Shown here: piece by piece, positions 26,201 to 36,986 of the stretch
Layout of the letters: every line of letters begins with the position of its first letter
Position numbering within the stretch: position 1 is the stretch's first letter
Assembly (NCBI RefSeq): GCF_022458985.1
Contig: NC_061790.1
Location: forward strand, 2,591,001-2,655,000
DNA from: Mugil cephalus
Lineage: Eukaryota; Chordata; Actinopteri; Mugiliformes; Mugilidae
Direction of reading: 5' to 3'
DNA: 64,000 nucleotides
Program-made: the position numbers and the translations under genes
The notes under the pieces: model-generated
Database searches by the model: none
Told to the model about the DNA's origin: nothing
The model's input: the letters and a program-made list of their open reading frames with translations, nothing else

Positions 26201-29200
26201 GTGTGTGTGTGTGTTTGTGTGTTTGTGTGGATATGACCACGTCTGTGTGTGAGTGCCCCCTGGTGGACGTGGAGAGGAGCTGCTCCAGCTTTGATTGAAT
26301 GATTCAGTTACTGATGTTTGGTCACTTGGCAAAAAAAAAAAAAAAATGTTGGAATCAACGTGAGGATTTTATAAATGTGTGTAGACTGTCGTCAGATGAT
26401 GAGAACGGCCGTCAAATAAGGCATAAGATAGAAAAAAAGCGGATGAATAATAATATCAACTAATTTATGAGCACACCTGCACTCACACACATGTATCCCT
26501 AACATGCTTCATCTCGTGGTTTTTCTGGTGCCTTCTCGTGTTTTAAAATGACGAGCTGTTGTCATACCCACTGAAATTACCAAAAAGTTAACTGAGACTT
26601 GTCCCCCAGGAAGCAGAGCTCTGGATTTGAGGACGTTTGTTATCCGAGCCAGTTACTGAAAACATTTAGGATCTAAGCTAAAAAACATCATCAAACAACA
26701 ATGTAATTTAAACAGGTGACTTTCGTAATAACTATCCCCATATGAATGGAGAGATTAGCAACAGACCAAAAAAAAGAAGTGGACAACTCCTTTAAAAAGT
26801 CAAGCCAAAGCATATGGAGCTCCCCCTGGTGGCTGGAGGCTGCAGTATAGGTCATATAAGCTCCGCCTCCTTCATGAAAGTGGATGGGACTTGGGTCAAA
26901 CTAAAACACTTAAGCCAAATATTATTTTTGTTGTTGTTGTTTTCTATCATTGTAGGTGAGTTAATGTCTCCTAAAATCTCCTTGTGTAGTTATCACATTA
27001 CTTTATTTGTATCAGGCTGTAAACATGCGCATTTCTCCTGTAAAGTTGAACATTGTAACATTTGAGCGTTGGCCTCTAGTGGACATTGAAGGAACTGCAT
27101 AAGGTTTCAGACAAAGATGTTACAGTTTGGCTAAAGTTGTTAGCATTACTGGTTGAACTGGTTGGAAAAAAAGGGAACGCAAGGTAGAGCAGCTAGTTTA
27201 GCTCGTTAGCTGCAGGACAAGCTAATGGGTGAAAGATGAAGCTCAGCGTTAAGGTGCTTTAAATGTGCAGTTCCACAAACCACCACTAGATGGCTATCTC
27301 TCAAAAACCAACTGACATCCATCCAAAAAGTGGTGAAGTCTCAATGGTTTGTTTTAATTCTAACCTAACCCCCCCTCTCTCTATCTCTGTCTCCGTCTCC
27401 AGCACACTACTGTTCTTCCCTTCATCATCATCGAGATGCGAACCACCCACCATCGGTACCCCAGCAGGTCGTGGGGTCTGGCCGCGGTCTGCTGCTTCGG
27501 AGTCGGATACATCCTCTGGTAACGAACGTTTCCCACGTCACTTCCGTTCATGGATGAATGAAGTAGTCGAGAGAGAGGTGGTGATGTTTATTTCGGTTAA
27601 ATGAGACCTATGCTAGGCTGCCGTGGCTTTTATTCTCAGCTCACACTTTATTTACTCGACAAAAACGTAATCTGGTTTCCATTAATCTTCAAAAAAAGAA
27701 AGAAATCAAGGATTCCAGCTTCCTTAACGAGAATATTTTCCATTTTCTTTGCCTTTTATGACATTTATTAGAACGTTTTTGTGCAGATTAACCAAACAAG
27801 CCTCACTATTAGAGTATATCATTGTTCATATTTCCATGAATGTCAACATGTCTATTCAGCCTCCAGCCTTTTATTAAAAATATTTTATTTTTATCTTTGC
27901 TTTTAAGTCAGTAAATTCTGAAGTCCAGTTTATCTTTGCTTTGCCTGTTAAGACTCATTGCATCTGACCTTTATCAAAGTTTAAATCACACAATTACTTG
28001 TGACTAATTAGGCTAATTAACACAATTTTAGCACAGTGATTGGTGTGAACTTTAAATTTCTTATTTATTTTTTTAAATTGCATAAACCCGTTTGTGTTCC
28101 CGTCCAGGACGTGTTGGGTGCACCAGGTGACGGGGGTGTGGGTGTACCCGGTGCTGGAGCGCATCGCGCCGCTGGCTCGCGTCGTCTTCTTCAGCGTGAT
28201 GACGGCGGTAATCTGCGTCTTCTACGTCCTCGGAGAAATCCTCAACAGCTACATCTGGGACCAGCCACACACAGGTACATCACACTTAGACAAATGAATG
28301 GAAATGGCCAGGGATGGGTGGAGACACTGGATACAGTAACTGTAACGGTAGCACCCAGACTGATTTGGTGCCAGTGAGGTTTTAATTAGCTTTAACTAGC
28401 TCTATTGCTGAACCTTCAAAATGTCTGAGACCAAACGTTTGTCAAAAGTTTGTTTGGACTTCACTTCCAAAAATGCAACAAGGAGGAAACACCTGAAATT
28501 AGACTCAACATCTGACCACACATAGCATTTTATTAACAGACCAGAAATGTTGACATCATTAGGGCTGGGCGATACTGGGAATTTTGGTATCGATCCGATG
28601 CCAAGTAAATAAAGTCTAGTATTGCCGATACCAGTGCCGATACCTTTAACTTGAAATGTCACGATCATTGAATAACTTTGTAATTTGCCTTTAGTTAGAT
28701 GATTATGATAAAACACAGGACAAATATTTTAGACAAATACACTTGTTTGTATTAACTAATTACAATATAAACCAATTTAAATTTTAAATAATTCCCCTTT
28801 TACAGCTGTTTTGGAAGAAAATTAATTTGTGCAAAATAAAAAAAGGGAACAATGTAACAAACATCTAAATGTAACAATGTGAATAATTTGCAAGTAATTT
28901 ACTGGACGTGTAGAAGAGAAACTGTAACAAAAGTATCAATCTCATCACACTAGTATCGATCCGATACCGATACTGGCCTTGGTATCGATGTTATCAGTAT
29001 TTAGACATTATAGATGTCGATGACAGCAGCAGTTCTTCTCCGGGTGACTAACTCAGTGTTGTTAATGCGTAATTTACTTTGAGTAAGTAACTTATTGTTA
29101 AATTAATGCTAAATTAAAGCAAATGTCATGCGTTGGTCTTTTTGTTGTTTCATGACAGTTGCTCCCTTCATCCTGAACAACAAGGCTCAGTTAACAAAAG

Positions 29201-29675
29201 AAAAAGTGGAGGAAAGTCACAGGACAGAAACTGCTGAAAGTTTAAAGTTACTTCGAAATTTGTAAAGTTTAAAGTAAAATCTTGTGTCTTTGTTGGCATC
29301 TTCTCTGTGTTTTTATCATGATAATTATGATAGTTTATTTTATATTGGTTCATTTATTTCTAAGTCTTAGTCTGTATTTATATTAGTTAATATTCTGTTC
29401 AGCTTTCACGTCACAAAATGCCTTAAAAAATAAAAAGTCACCATTTTTGGACAAAGTTTGTATGTTTTCATTCTTTAAGCACCGGCACCGTTTCTAAAGT
29501 ACCGGATTAAACGAGACCTGGAAGTAACACGTAGAAGCTTCTGCTGCAGCCACACAACAAACATGTTACACGTCCGTTATGTCAGAAACCAAAGCCTTTA
29601 ATGGGACTGTTCGTCTCCTACCTGCCCTCTAAATATGTCTTTTATTCTCTCCCAGAAAAGGTCAAAGGTGAGTGA
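7481..29675 (+). CDS. aig1: androgen-induced gene 1 protein (AIG1), FAHFA hydrolase
   Basis: Coding exons: 7481-7621, 13442-13597, 16967-17068, 27403-27518, 28108-28274 and 29656-29675, giving 233 residues with all junctions in frame. Vertebrate AIG1 is about 238-245 residues. AIG1 and its paralogue ADTRP are multi-pass membrane threonine hydrolases that cleave fatty-acid esters of hydroxy fatty acids. The published catalytic residues T43 and H134 fall at exactly those positions here, in FLTFID and at the first residue of exon 4 (HTTVLPF). Hydrophobic segments lie at about 8-24, 42-62, 88-112, 136-150, 160-180 and 195-215, consistent with a multi-pass protein. The start was chosen because the N-terminus [10 protein letters not shown] matches the family. 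The short acidic/basic C-terminal tail is the least certain part. Its 3' end faces ADAT2. Confidence 0.95.
7936..8060 (+). mobile_element. MITE-like element ends, nested
   Basis: Contains AGGGATGATAGCGATACCG and GCCGATACCAAGGCTAAT, then a second element start, GGAATGTGAGGATACACTCA followed by CGATTCGATACGAT. Both are typical of short non-autonomous hAT-like elements in fish. The matching far ends are not clear, although AT-rich sequence near 8740-8790 may belong to one of them. Confidence 0.45.
8222..8578 (+). mobile_element. L2-type LINE, 5'-truncated 3' end
   Basis: A frame here reads [18 protein letters not shown], then [18 protein letters not shown], then [18 protein letters not shown]. 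This is the characteristic C-terminal tail of L2/CR1-clade reverse transcriptase proteins. It is followed by a GGATAATAAAGATTCCTTGA-type 3' end. Everything upstream, including the endonuclease and reverse transcriptase core, is missing, so it is a dead truncated insertion. Confidence 0.85.
9330..9390. repeat. (AC)n(AT)n microsatellite
   Basis: AC run of about 50 bp followed by a short AT run and a TTA run near 9388-9402. Confidence 0.97.
11395..11680. mobile_element. hAT-like MITE
   Basis: The left end, GCTGCACAATTAATCT, and the right end, ATGGTGCAGCCCTAA, form imperfect terminal inverted repeats of the widespread AGGGCTGCACGATTAAT type. The 250-bp interior has no coding capacity. Confidence 0.65.
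13442..13597 (+). CDS. aig1: AIG1 coding exon 2 (residues 48-99)
   Basis: Acceptor TCTCTCTGCAG|GTG and donor GGAGCG|GTGAGG, phase 0 to phase 0. Encodes [19 protein letters not shown], an [15 protein letters not shown] loop and the start of the next membrane segment. Sequence continuity with exons 1 and 3 matches the family. Confidence 0.95.
14035..14260 (+). repeat. interspersed repeat family B, copy 2
   Basis: Contains AACTGAGGAGGTTCAGAGA, GTACGACTCGTCTTCGGTGA, TTTCAGTCGCTGTTGTTGAA and CATCTAGTGTTTGGGTGG. These are shared with 5440-5765 (minus), 16485-16810 and 48775-48975. Only the right half of the family consensus is present. Confidence 0.65.
14239..14275 (+). repeat. short minisatellite, 12-bp unit
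   Basis: Three tandem copies of the unit GACGACATGTA plus a junction base, and a partial fourth. Confidence 0.9.
14364..14485 (+). repeat. interspersed repeat family C, copy 1
   Basis: Direct repeat of 16207-16344. Shared blocks are TATTAGCATGCTARCATTGG, TATCTTCTCATGAATTA and GTTCAGCTTCTGGAG. Unclassified. Confidence 0.75.
16207..16344 (+). repeat. interspersed repeat family C, copy 2
   Basis: Direct repeat of 14364-14485, about 1.84 kb downstream of it in the same intron. Confidence 0.75.
16485..16810 (+). repeat. interspersed repeat family B, copy 3
   Basis: The most complete copy. It has CCTCCCAAGAAATGTAACTA, TGTGATTGGTCCTCTCGG, AACTGAGGAGGTTCAGAGA, TTTCAGTCGCCGTAGTTGAA and CAACTAGTGTTTG in the same order as the other three copies. 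Confidence 0.65.
16967..17068 (+). CDS. aig1: AIG1 coding exon 3 (residues 100-133)
   Basis: Acceptor TTTCTCCAG|TTT and donor GGCATG|GTGAGT, phase 0 to phase 0. Encodes [20 protein letters not shown] and [14 protein letters not shown], the family block just before the catalytic histidine. Confidence 0.95.
17560..18020. other. complex unique block in AIG1 intron 3, possible conserved noncoding element
   Basis: A stretch of balanced composition without microsatellites, transposon landmarks or repeats elsewhere in the window, surrounded by repeat-rich DNA. Several overlapping frames stay open for 60-120 codons but have no splice context or recognisable domain. An enhancer is possible; this is inference only. 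Confidence 0.3.
18112..18193. repeat. GGAT/GGGA-rich low-complexity tract
   Basis: Imperfect GGAT and GGGA tetranucleotide repeats. Confidence 0.9.
18361..18460. repeat. (GT)n(GGGA)n compound microsatellite
   Basis: GT run of about 60 bp joined to a GGGA run. It produces artificial Cys/Val and His/Thr open frames on both strands. Confidence 0.97.
18557..18602. repeat. (GGA)n microsatellite
   Basis: About 14 GGA units; the source of a poly-Ser frame on the minus strand. Confidence 0.97.
19080..19385 (+). repeat. interspersed repeat family E, copy 1
   Basis: Inverted partner of 53505-53835. Shared blocks are AAAACATGRTGAAATGT, CAACAATGATCCATATGAAC, ATGTAGCTAAATARAAGATG, TGTAGCRTTAAAAGGATGA and GGAACTGAAATAGTTACTGT. 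The block order is preserved. Unclassified mobile element. Confidence 0.7.
20119..20313. repeat. cluster of GT and AC microsatellites
   Basis: GT run at 20119-20148, AC run at 20184-20224 and AC run at 20289-20313 within 200 bp. The GT and AC runs are complementary and could pair as an imperfect hairpin. Confidence 0.95.
20612..20790 (-). mobile_element. LINE-like 3' tail remnant
   Basis: Begins GATACTTTATTAATCCTTACA, the reverse complement of the YAATAAAGTATC-type tail of fish non-LTR elements, followed by degenerate AT-rich sequence. No coding part is left. Confidence 0.5.
20874..21560. mobile_element. hAT-like MITE
   Basis: The left end AGGGCTGGATGGTATGACC and the right end, with ACCGGTGTTACGGTATACGA, form imperfect inverted ends of the GGTATACCG type common in fish. 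The interior of about 650 bp has no transposase frame. Confidence 0.6.
21630..21790 (-). mobile_element. LINE-like 3' tail remnant
   Basis: AAGATAAGACTTTATTGATC followed by CCCCGTTTGGGAAATTC is, on the minus strand, the GGATCAATAAAGT-type 3' terminus of fish L2/Rex-like elements, followed by untranslated sequence. It is 5'-truncated, with no reverse transcriptase. Confidence 0.6.
23395..23525 (-). repeat. interspersed repeat family D, copy 1
   Basis: Shares TTTGRCCCAAGTCC, ACATGGAGG, GGMGGAGCTTAT, ACTGCAGCC and CCACCRGGGGGAGCTC with 31285-31395, and is inverted relative to 26795-26930. Confidence 0.7.
25738..25888. mobile_element. Tc1-like short element with both ends
   Basis: The left end reads ATAACATTATGACCACC and the right end GGTCATAATGTTGTGGCTG, an inverted pair enclosing only about 110 bp. 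This is an internally deleted non-autonomous copy. Confidence 0.7.
26795..26930 (+). repeat. interspersed repeat family D, copy 2
   Basis: GAGCTCCCCCTGGTGGCTGG, CTGCAGTATAGGTCATATAA and AGCTCCGCCTCC, then GGGACTTGGGTCAAACTAAA. Inverted relative to 23395-23525 and 31285-31395. Confidence 0.7.
27403..27518 (+). CDS. aig1: AIG1 coding exon 4 (residues 134-171, W172 split)
   Basis: Acceptor CGTCTCCAG|CACACT and donor ATCCTCTG|GTAACG, phase 0 to phase 2. Begins with the catalytic H134 and encodes [20 protein letters not shown], then a membrane segment ending GVGYIL. Confidence 0.95.
27519..28107 (+). other. aig1: AIG1 intron 4
   Basis: 589 bp, GTAACG...GTCCAG. AT-rich; nothing else recognised. 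Confidence 0.85.
28108..28274 (+). CDS. aig1: AIG1 coding exon 5 (residues W172-T227, E228 split)
   Basis: Acceptor CCCGTCCAG|GACGTG completes W172; donor ACACAG|GTACAT leaves phase 1. Encodes [14 protein letters not shown] and the last membrane segment ending EILNSYIWD. Confidence 0.95.
28275..29655 (+). other. aig1: AIG1 intron 5
   Basis: 1.38 kb, GTACAT...CCCAG, containing a MITE at 28560-29010. Reading through its donor would add GTSHLDK and stop at 28297. Confidence 0.8.
28560..29010. mobile_element. MITE with GGTATCGATCCGATACC ends
   Basis: The left end, AGGGCTGGGCGATACTGG then GGTATCGATCCGATGCC, and the right end, GTATCGATCCGATACCGATA, form inverted termini around 400 bp of AT-rich noncoding DNA. 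This is a widespread class of short non-autonomous DNA elements in fish. Confidence 0.65.
29656..29675 (+). CDS. aig1: AIG1 final coding exon (E228-E233 and stop)
   Basis: Acceptor CTCTCCCAG|AAAAGG; encodes EKVKGE then TGA at 29673-29675. The site AAAG|GTGAGT overlaps the last codons, so splicing onward cannot be excluded. A poly(A) signal with a GT-rich element lies 500 bp downstream and favours this as the terminal exon. Confidence 0.75.
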
Positions 29676-30169
29676 ACTGTGTGGAACCTGAACCGGTTTC
29701 AGACGACGAGGAGTCGAGGCCCCGTCCTGCAGTCCACCGGGACGGCAGGGGAAGGAAAAGAAGGAAACAAGCGACCTCTCTGGACGAGCAGTAACTGTTG
29801 AACTGGATCAATAACAACAACAACAACAACAACAAACAATAAAACAACAAAGACAGAAAGACGGAGCATCATCATCATTAGATGTAGATCCAGAGGCTAA
29901 GCTCATCGTGTTTTTCTTTGTGCTCTGTTATCGTCATTATTCCCATTTTTTTTGCTACAAAAGGCGACGGATGACGTGTGAAGTGAACGACATCTATACA
30001 CAACGTTAACGAAGTACTGTACACACTCATTACACATCTGCAGTCTGAGCTCAACTGGAATGAAATCCTTCATTAGCTACAATCGAACATTGGTGATTAT
30101 TATTATTATTATCATTCATCTTCCATTCATCATGTATGGGAGAAAGTAGATGTCGGTGAATTAAAAATC

Positions 30170-30175
30170 AATAAA
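30170..30175 (+). terminator. aig1: AIG1 polyadenylation signal
   Basis: AATAAA followed 25-45 bp later by GT-rich sequence (TGTCGGTGAGTGTGGTTT). A second AATAAA lies upstream at 29838-29843 after a CAA repeat. The 3' UTR is therefore about 160 or 515 bp. Confidence 0.65.
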
Positions 30176-30354
30176 AACCTGAGTGGAAAAACACGTCCTG
30201 TCGGTGAGTGTGGTTTGAATCGATTTGGCTGATATTTTGGTTGCTGGGGTAAAAAAAAAAAATAAAAAAAAATAAATCAATATGATTTTTAATTTCTAGA
30301 GCTGAGAAAAAGCATTTTAAGATGTTTCTCCGTCTCATGAATGGAATCACGATC

Positions 30355-30977
30355 AGTAAAATCAGGCTTTATCAACAAAATAACATGAAAAAATGGTTGT
30401 CAATAGCAACTGTCAATCATTGTGATGTCACATCCTGTTTCTGTAGCATTAAATAACAAAAATGAAACTTGTCTAATAAGAGTTGACACTTTGACACATC
30501 AACGTTATATTAACTACTAAAAATGACAGAAAACATCCATGAAAAAAGTGTTAGTTTGCCCCAACTAACATTTATTCATTAATTTGAACAGCTTGAAACA
30601 AACAAAATAAAATTTGGGCAAAAAAAATAAACAAAGTAACAAAAGTTGTTGGCAACTCTATAACAACATAAATAGCCATTCGAAGTTCAAACGGGTTTAG
30701 GATGTTAATGTTAAGGAAGTTAATCTTGATCTTTGTAGGTTTTCAGTTTCCAGCGGAGAGACTCTAATTTTTAATTTAATTTAATACCACAGAAATAAAA
30801 TTGTTTGTGGGGAAGTTGGTTTAAGTTCAAGTAACGTCACAATCTTTCATGTCAGGTTTGTGCGTTCGGGCCTTTAGACGTGTGGGAGCAGAGAACGTGG
30901 TTTAAAGTGAGAAAGGCAGAGCAGCCCGAGAAATAAATACACATTTGTCATGACCCTTTCCACAATCGACTGACCAC

Positions 30978-31031
<54 letters not shown>

Positions 31032-31125
31032 TTCGGCGTCACGCTGGAAAGACCCCAGTTAAAAATAGCAAAGATGAGACGTGATGATTCTCACACATTT
31101 AACGAGAGGAACCACTCAAATAAAC
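30355..31125 (+). repeat. tandem duplication, unit 1
   Basis: Paralogous with 31126-31695. Shared blocks in order are GGCTTTATCAACAAAATAAC, ATGGTTGTCAAT, a GATGTCACRTCCTGTTTCTG block, ATCTTTGYAGGTTTTCAG, GTGGTTTAAAGTGAG, ACCACGAGTGTGTGTGTG and CTGGAAAGACCCCAGTT. The GT run at 30981-31030 sits inside this unit and is expanded relative to unit 2. Confidence 0.75.
30981..31030. repeat. (GT)n microsatellite
   Basis: GT run of about 50 bp; the corresponding site in unit 2 (about 31585) has only about 12 bp. Confidence 0.97.
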
Positions 31126-31695
31126 CTTATTTAGGCTTTATCAACAAAATAACATTAAACAACATTAAAAAAAAATGGTTGTCAATGGCAACTGTAAATC
31201 ATCGTGATGTCACGTCCTGTTTCTGTGACGTTAAATAACTGAAACGAAACTTATCTAATAAAAATTGACCTAAAATGACTAGCGTTTTAATTTGACCCAA
31301 GTCCCGCCCACTGACATGGAGGAGGCGGAGCTTATAAGACCTAGACTGCAGCCTCCAGCCACCGGGGGGAGCTCCACATGCTTTGGCTTCACTTTAGAGG
31401 AGCCGTCACAGCGTCTATGATCTTTGCAGGTTTTCAGAGACTCCAGTTCACCACCACAAAAAAAAAAAAGGTGACACACAGATGGAGGAATAAACTGAAG
31501 AAACTGTGTGAGAATGTGGTTTAAAGTGAGGAAGTCAGAGCAGGTCGAGAGATAAATAAACATTTGTCATGTCACTGACCACGAGTGTGTGTGTGGTTTT
31601 GGCGTCAGGCTGGAAAGACCCCAGTTCTAAATAACAAAGACGAGACGTGATGATTCCCACACATTTAACGAGAGGAACCACCCAAACGAACTCTC
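31126..31695 (+). repeat. tandem duplication, unit 2
   Basis: Second unit of the duplication. It includes a family D element at 31285-31395 (minus) and ends near the AACGAGAGGAACCAC block that also closes unit 1. Confidence 0.75.
31285..31395 (-). repeat. interspersed repeat family D, copy 3
   Basis: TTTGACCCAAGTCC, GACATGGAGGAGGCGGAGCT and CCACCGGGGGGAGCTCCACA match the copies at 23395 and 26795. Confidence 0.7.
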
Positions 31696-32269
31696 TCCGC
31701 CGTTTCCATGGAAACCTGAAGCGAACGAGGGAGTGATCCTCGTACGTGAAGCGACGTGAGTCAAAGACAGGAACCGAGGGACGAGGAAGGTGGCGAGGCC
31801 GCAAAGAGGAAGTGATGCAGACGGTCGGTCGCGCCAAAAGAGGAAGCAGACGACATAAATAAAGATGCGGTGTTTCTGTGAATAAAGTCAAAGAGAGAGT
31901 GAAGCAAAAGCCGATTAGTAGTAACTGAAGAAGACGTGAGAGTTCATCTTCAAGGTCACAGAGCAGCATTAATAATAAACACTCTTCTTCTTCTTCTACT
32001 ACTTCGTCCTTTTCTCTTGTGTTCTCTCACCTCACTACATCATGACCTCTCGTTTTATGCCGCCTTTTTTTTTTGCCTCTTTCTAAGTGTGAGCGGGACG
32101 CGCCGCGCTCATTAGCACCTAGCACCTAGCAGCTAACAGCTAGCAGCTAACCCCAGCTTCCTCATTAACACGTCAGCTCCTCCACCCTGAGGTGACACCT
32201 TCTAGAACAGCCCAGAATAATCTGCTCCACGTACAGAGACACAACACGGCAACATCTGACTTCACTGGA
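31696..32269. other. intergenic, no gene recognised
   Basis: Between the 3' ends of AIG1 and ADAT2. Contains a short AGCTAACAGCTAGC-type tandem near 32115-32150. A 144-codon minus-strand frame crosses 31535-31969, but it overlaps the end of the duplication and has no recognisable domain. Confidence 0.6.
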
Positions 32270-32902
32270 GGGAGATATAAAGGAAGGAAGGAAGGGAGGA
32301 AGATATAAAGATATAAAGGAAGGAAGGAACGAACGAACGAACGAAGATATAAAGGAAGGAAGGAAGGAAGGAAGATATAAAGATATAAAGGAAGGAAGGG
32401 AGGGAGGAAGATATAAAGGTATAAAGGAAGGAAGGAAGGAAGGAACGAACGAAGGAAGGAAGATATAAAGGAAGGAAGGGAGGAAGATATAAAAATATAA
32501 AGGAAGGAAGGAAGATATAAAGGAAGGAAGGAAGGGAGGGAGGAAGATATAAAGATATAAAGGAAGGAAGGAAGGAAGGAAGGAAGGAAGGAAGATATAA
32601 AGGAAGGAAGGAAGGAAGGAAGGAAGGGAGGAAGGAAGGAAGGAAGGAAGGAAGGGAGGAAGATATAAAGATATAAAGGAAGGAAGGAAGGAAGGAAGGA
32701 AGGAAGGAAGGAAGGAAGGAAGGAAGATATAAAGGAAGGAAGGAACGAACGAAGGAAGGAAGATATAAAGGAAGGAAGGAAGGAAGGAAGGAAGGAAGGA
32801 AATATAAAGGAAGGAAGGAAGGAAGGAAGGAAGGAAGGAAGGAAGGAAGGAAGGAAGGAAGGAAGCTATAAGGAAGGAAGGAAGGAAGGTAGGAAGATAC
32901 AC
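32270..32902. repeat. (GGAA)n compound satellite with GATATAAA interruptions
   Basis: More than 600 bp of GGAA tetranucleotides broken at irregular spacing by GATATAAA, often doubled as GATATAAAGATATAAAGG, and by a GAAC variant. The pattern suggests a higher-order minisatellite. It yields spurious minus-strand frames of 214 and 251 codons made of LPSFLPSF repeats. Confidence 0.98.
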
Positions 32903-33149
32903 ACACGTCCCAACGTTCAAATCAACGCTCAGAACCTTTTTAAATTAGTTTTTAAGATGTAATTTCTGTTTTTTTTTACTGTCTCTGCTGTTTTCTACTG
33001 TGATTTATGTAAATATAAAGTCGCTTTGAGTAACTTTTAAATTTATTATTATTATTATAAAGACAATGAAAGACGAGGGAAGAGAGACTTGGTTATGTCG
33101 AGGTTCATATTTGCCACCAACGATTTTTATGTAGAGACAAAGGGAAGGA

Positions 33150-33481
33150 AACTAAAATAGAAGTAAATAAAGGAGGGAGGGAGGGAGAGAGGGAGGAGCA
33201 GAGATTTTAAAGCCTAAAACGAAGCGATAATGAGTCACTGAGGAAATGAACAAAGAACAGAAAGGTGAGAAAATTAAAAAAAAGAAAGAAAGAAATGTAA
33301 GCAGGAAGGATGTAACTAAAAAAAGGACGACAGGAAAATAAGAAGGAGGGAGGAAGAGGAATAAAAAAATCACAACATCAAGAAAAAAGAACAAAAAAAC
33401 GTGTTAATGAAGCTCTGAGGAAAAAAAGAAGGTGAGAAAAAAAACGTAACAAAGGAGGGAAAGAAAGAAAGAAAGAAAGAC

Positions 33482-33512
<31 letters not shown>

Positions 33513-33720
33513 AAAGAGGAGGAAATGATACGAAACATGAAAGAAGAAGCAGAAGGAAAAATGATCAGTGAAAGAAAGAACCGTGCAGGAAACGAGGAAG
33601 GAAAGTAGGAAGGAAGTGAACAGGAAGGAAGGAAGGAAGGAAGGAAGTGGAGGCAGGAAGGAAGCGGAGACAGGAAGGAAGTGGAGGCAGGAAGGAAGTG
33701 GAGACAGGAAGTCATCCAAC
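33150..33720. repeat. purine-rich low-complexity tract
   Basis: The top strand is almost entirely A and G, with GAAA runs at 33463-33513 and GGAA runs at 33625-33655. Open frames on the minus strand are artefacts of composition. Confidence 0.95.
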
Positions 33721-33865
33721 AGTAAAACATAAGAAGAAGAAGGATGACGGTCGTGTGAACGTGTGAAGCTGCTCGTTGGAGTCGCTGAGAAACGAAGATG
33801 ACGAGAACTCTTAAAAACACAAACCTACACACAAACACACACTCGCTGCTTTCAACCCGTCTCAG

Positions 33866-33932
33866 CTCAACACACACACACACACAGACACACACACAGA
33901 CACACACAGTGTGTGTCTGCGTGTGCGTTGAG
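33866..33932. repeat. AC/GT imperfect palindrome
   Basis: CTCAA plus an AC-rich run meets its complement ending TTGAG. The centre is a perfect 11-bp-arm palindrome (33897-33907 with 33909-33919, one base between). It could extrude as a cruciform. Confidence 0.8.
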
Positions 33933-34013
33933 GAAGTGAAACGTCGTCACATGCGTTCGTCCGTTACAGGAGCAGCTGTGAAGGTCACTCCTGTTGAGAA
34001 GAGCTTCAAGACG

Positions 34014-34048
34014 CACACACACACACACACACACACAACCACACACAC
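34014..34048. repeat. (CA)n microsatellite
   Basis: CA run of about 35 bp with one CAACC interruption. Confidence 0.95.
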
Positions 34049-34370
34049 TTCCTCACTCGCTTCACCCGCGCTCGTCGTCAAGGAGACGACACAGGAAGTG
34101 GTGTGCGTGCTGTTTTACATTTGCACATGAGGAAAAAAACAAACGGGTCGAGTGGAGCCAACATGGCCGACGCATGAGGAGAATAAGAAGCTGATGAATA
34201 AAAACACGTTCACGTTTCACGTTTATTTATTCAGTTTTATTAACGTCTTCATTTAAGAGACGAGGTTCGTTTCTTCTGCGTCTGGTGTGTGAGAGAAGAA
34301 CCGTGATCTATTGCGCCCCCTGCTGCTGCTGCTGCACACTGACGACATGAGCCTCAGACAATAAGAACTT

Positions 34371-34376
34371 TTTATT
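34371..34376 (-). terminator. adat2: ADAT2 polyadenylation signal (candidate)
   Basis: AATAAA on the minus strand, 54 bp past the ADAT2 stop codon. Another lies further on within 34219-34228, so the 3' UTR length is uncertain. Confidence 0.55.
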
Positions 34377-34429
34377 TAAATTAAATTAAAAAAAAACAGA
34401 CAAATATTTCAAAGTAAAGACACGTTGGG

Positions 34430-36986
<2,557 letters not shown>

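Larger units (their letters stand above)
17069..27402 (+). other. aig1: AIG1 intron 3
   Basis: 10.3 kb, the largest intron, GTGAGT...CTCCAG. It contains a complex unique block (17560-18020), GGGA/TG and GGA microsatellites, repeat family E (19080), a MITE (20874), LINE 3' tails (20612 and 21630), family D copies (23395 and 26795) and a Tc1-like fragment (25738). Frames within it are low-complexity or repeat-derived. Confidence 0.85.

Noticed and set aside
28094..28297. AIG1 exon 5 extended to a stop at 28297
   Set aside because: A good donor at 28275 and an in-phase terminal exon with a poly(A) signal fit better, although intron retention is possible.
31535..31969. 144-codon minus-strand frame
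   Set aside because: Overlaps the tandem duplication; the paralogous unit does not keep the frame and no domain is visible.
32165..32920. 251- and 214-codon minus-strand open frames
   Set aside because: They are translations of the GGAA/GATATAAA satellite (LPSF repeats) with no sequence complexity.
33152..33907. Minus-strand frames rich in Phe, Ser and Leu
   Set aside because: Product of the purine-rich low-complexity tract and CA repeats.
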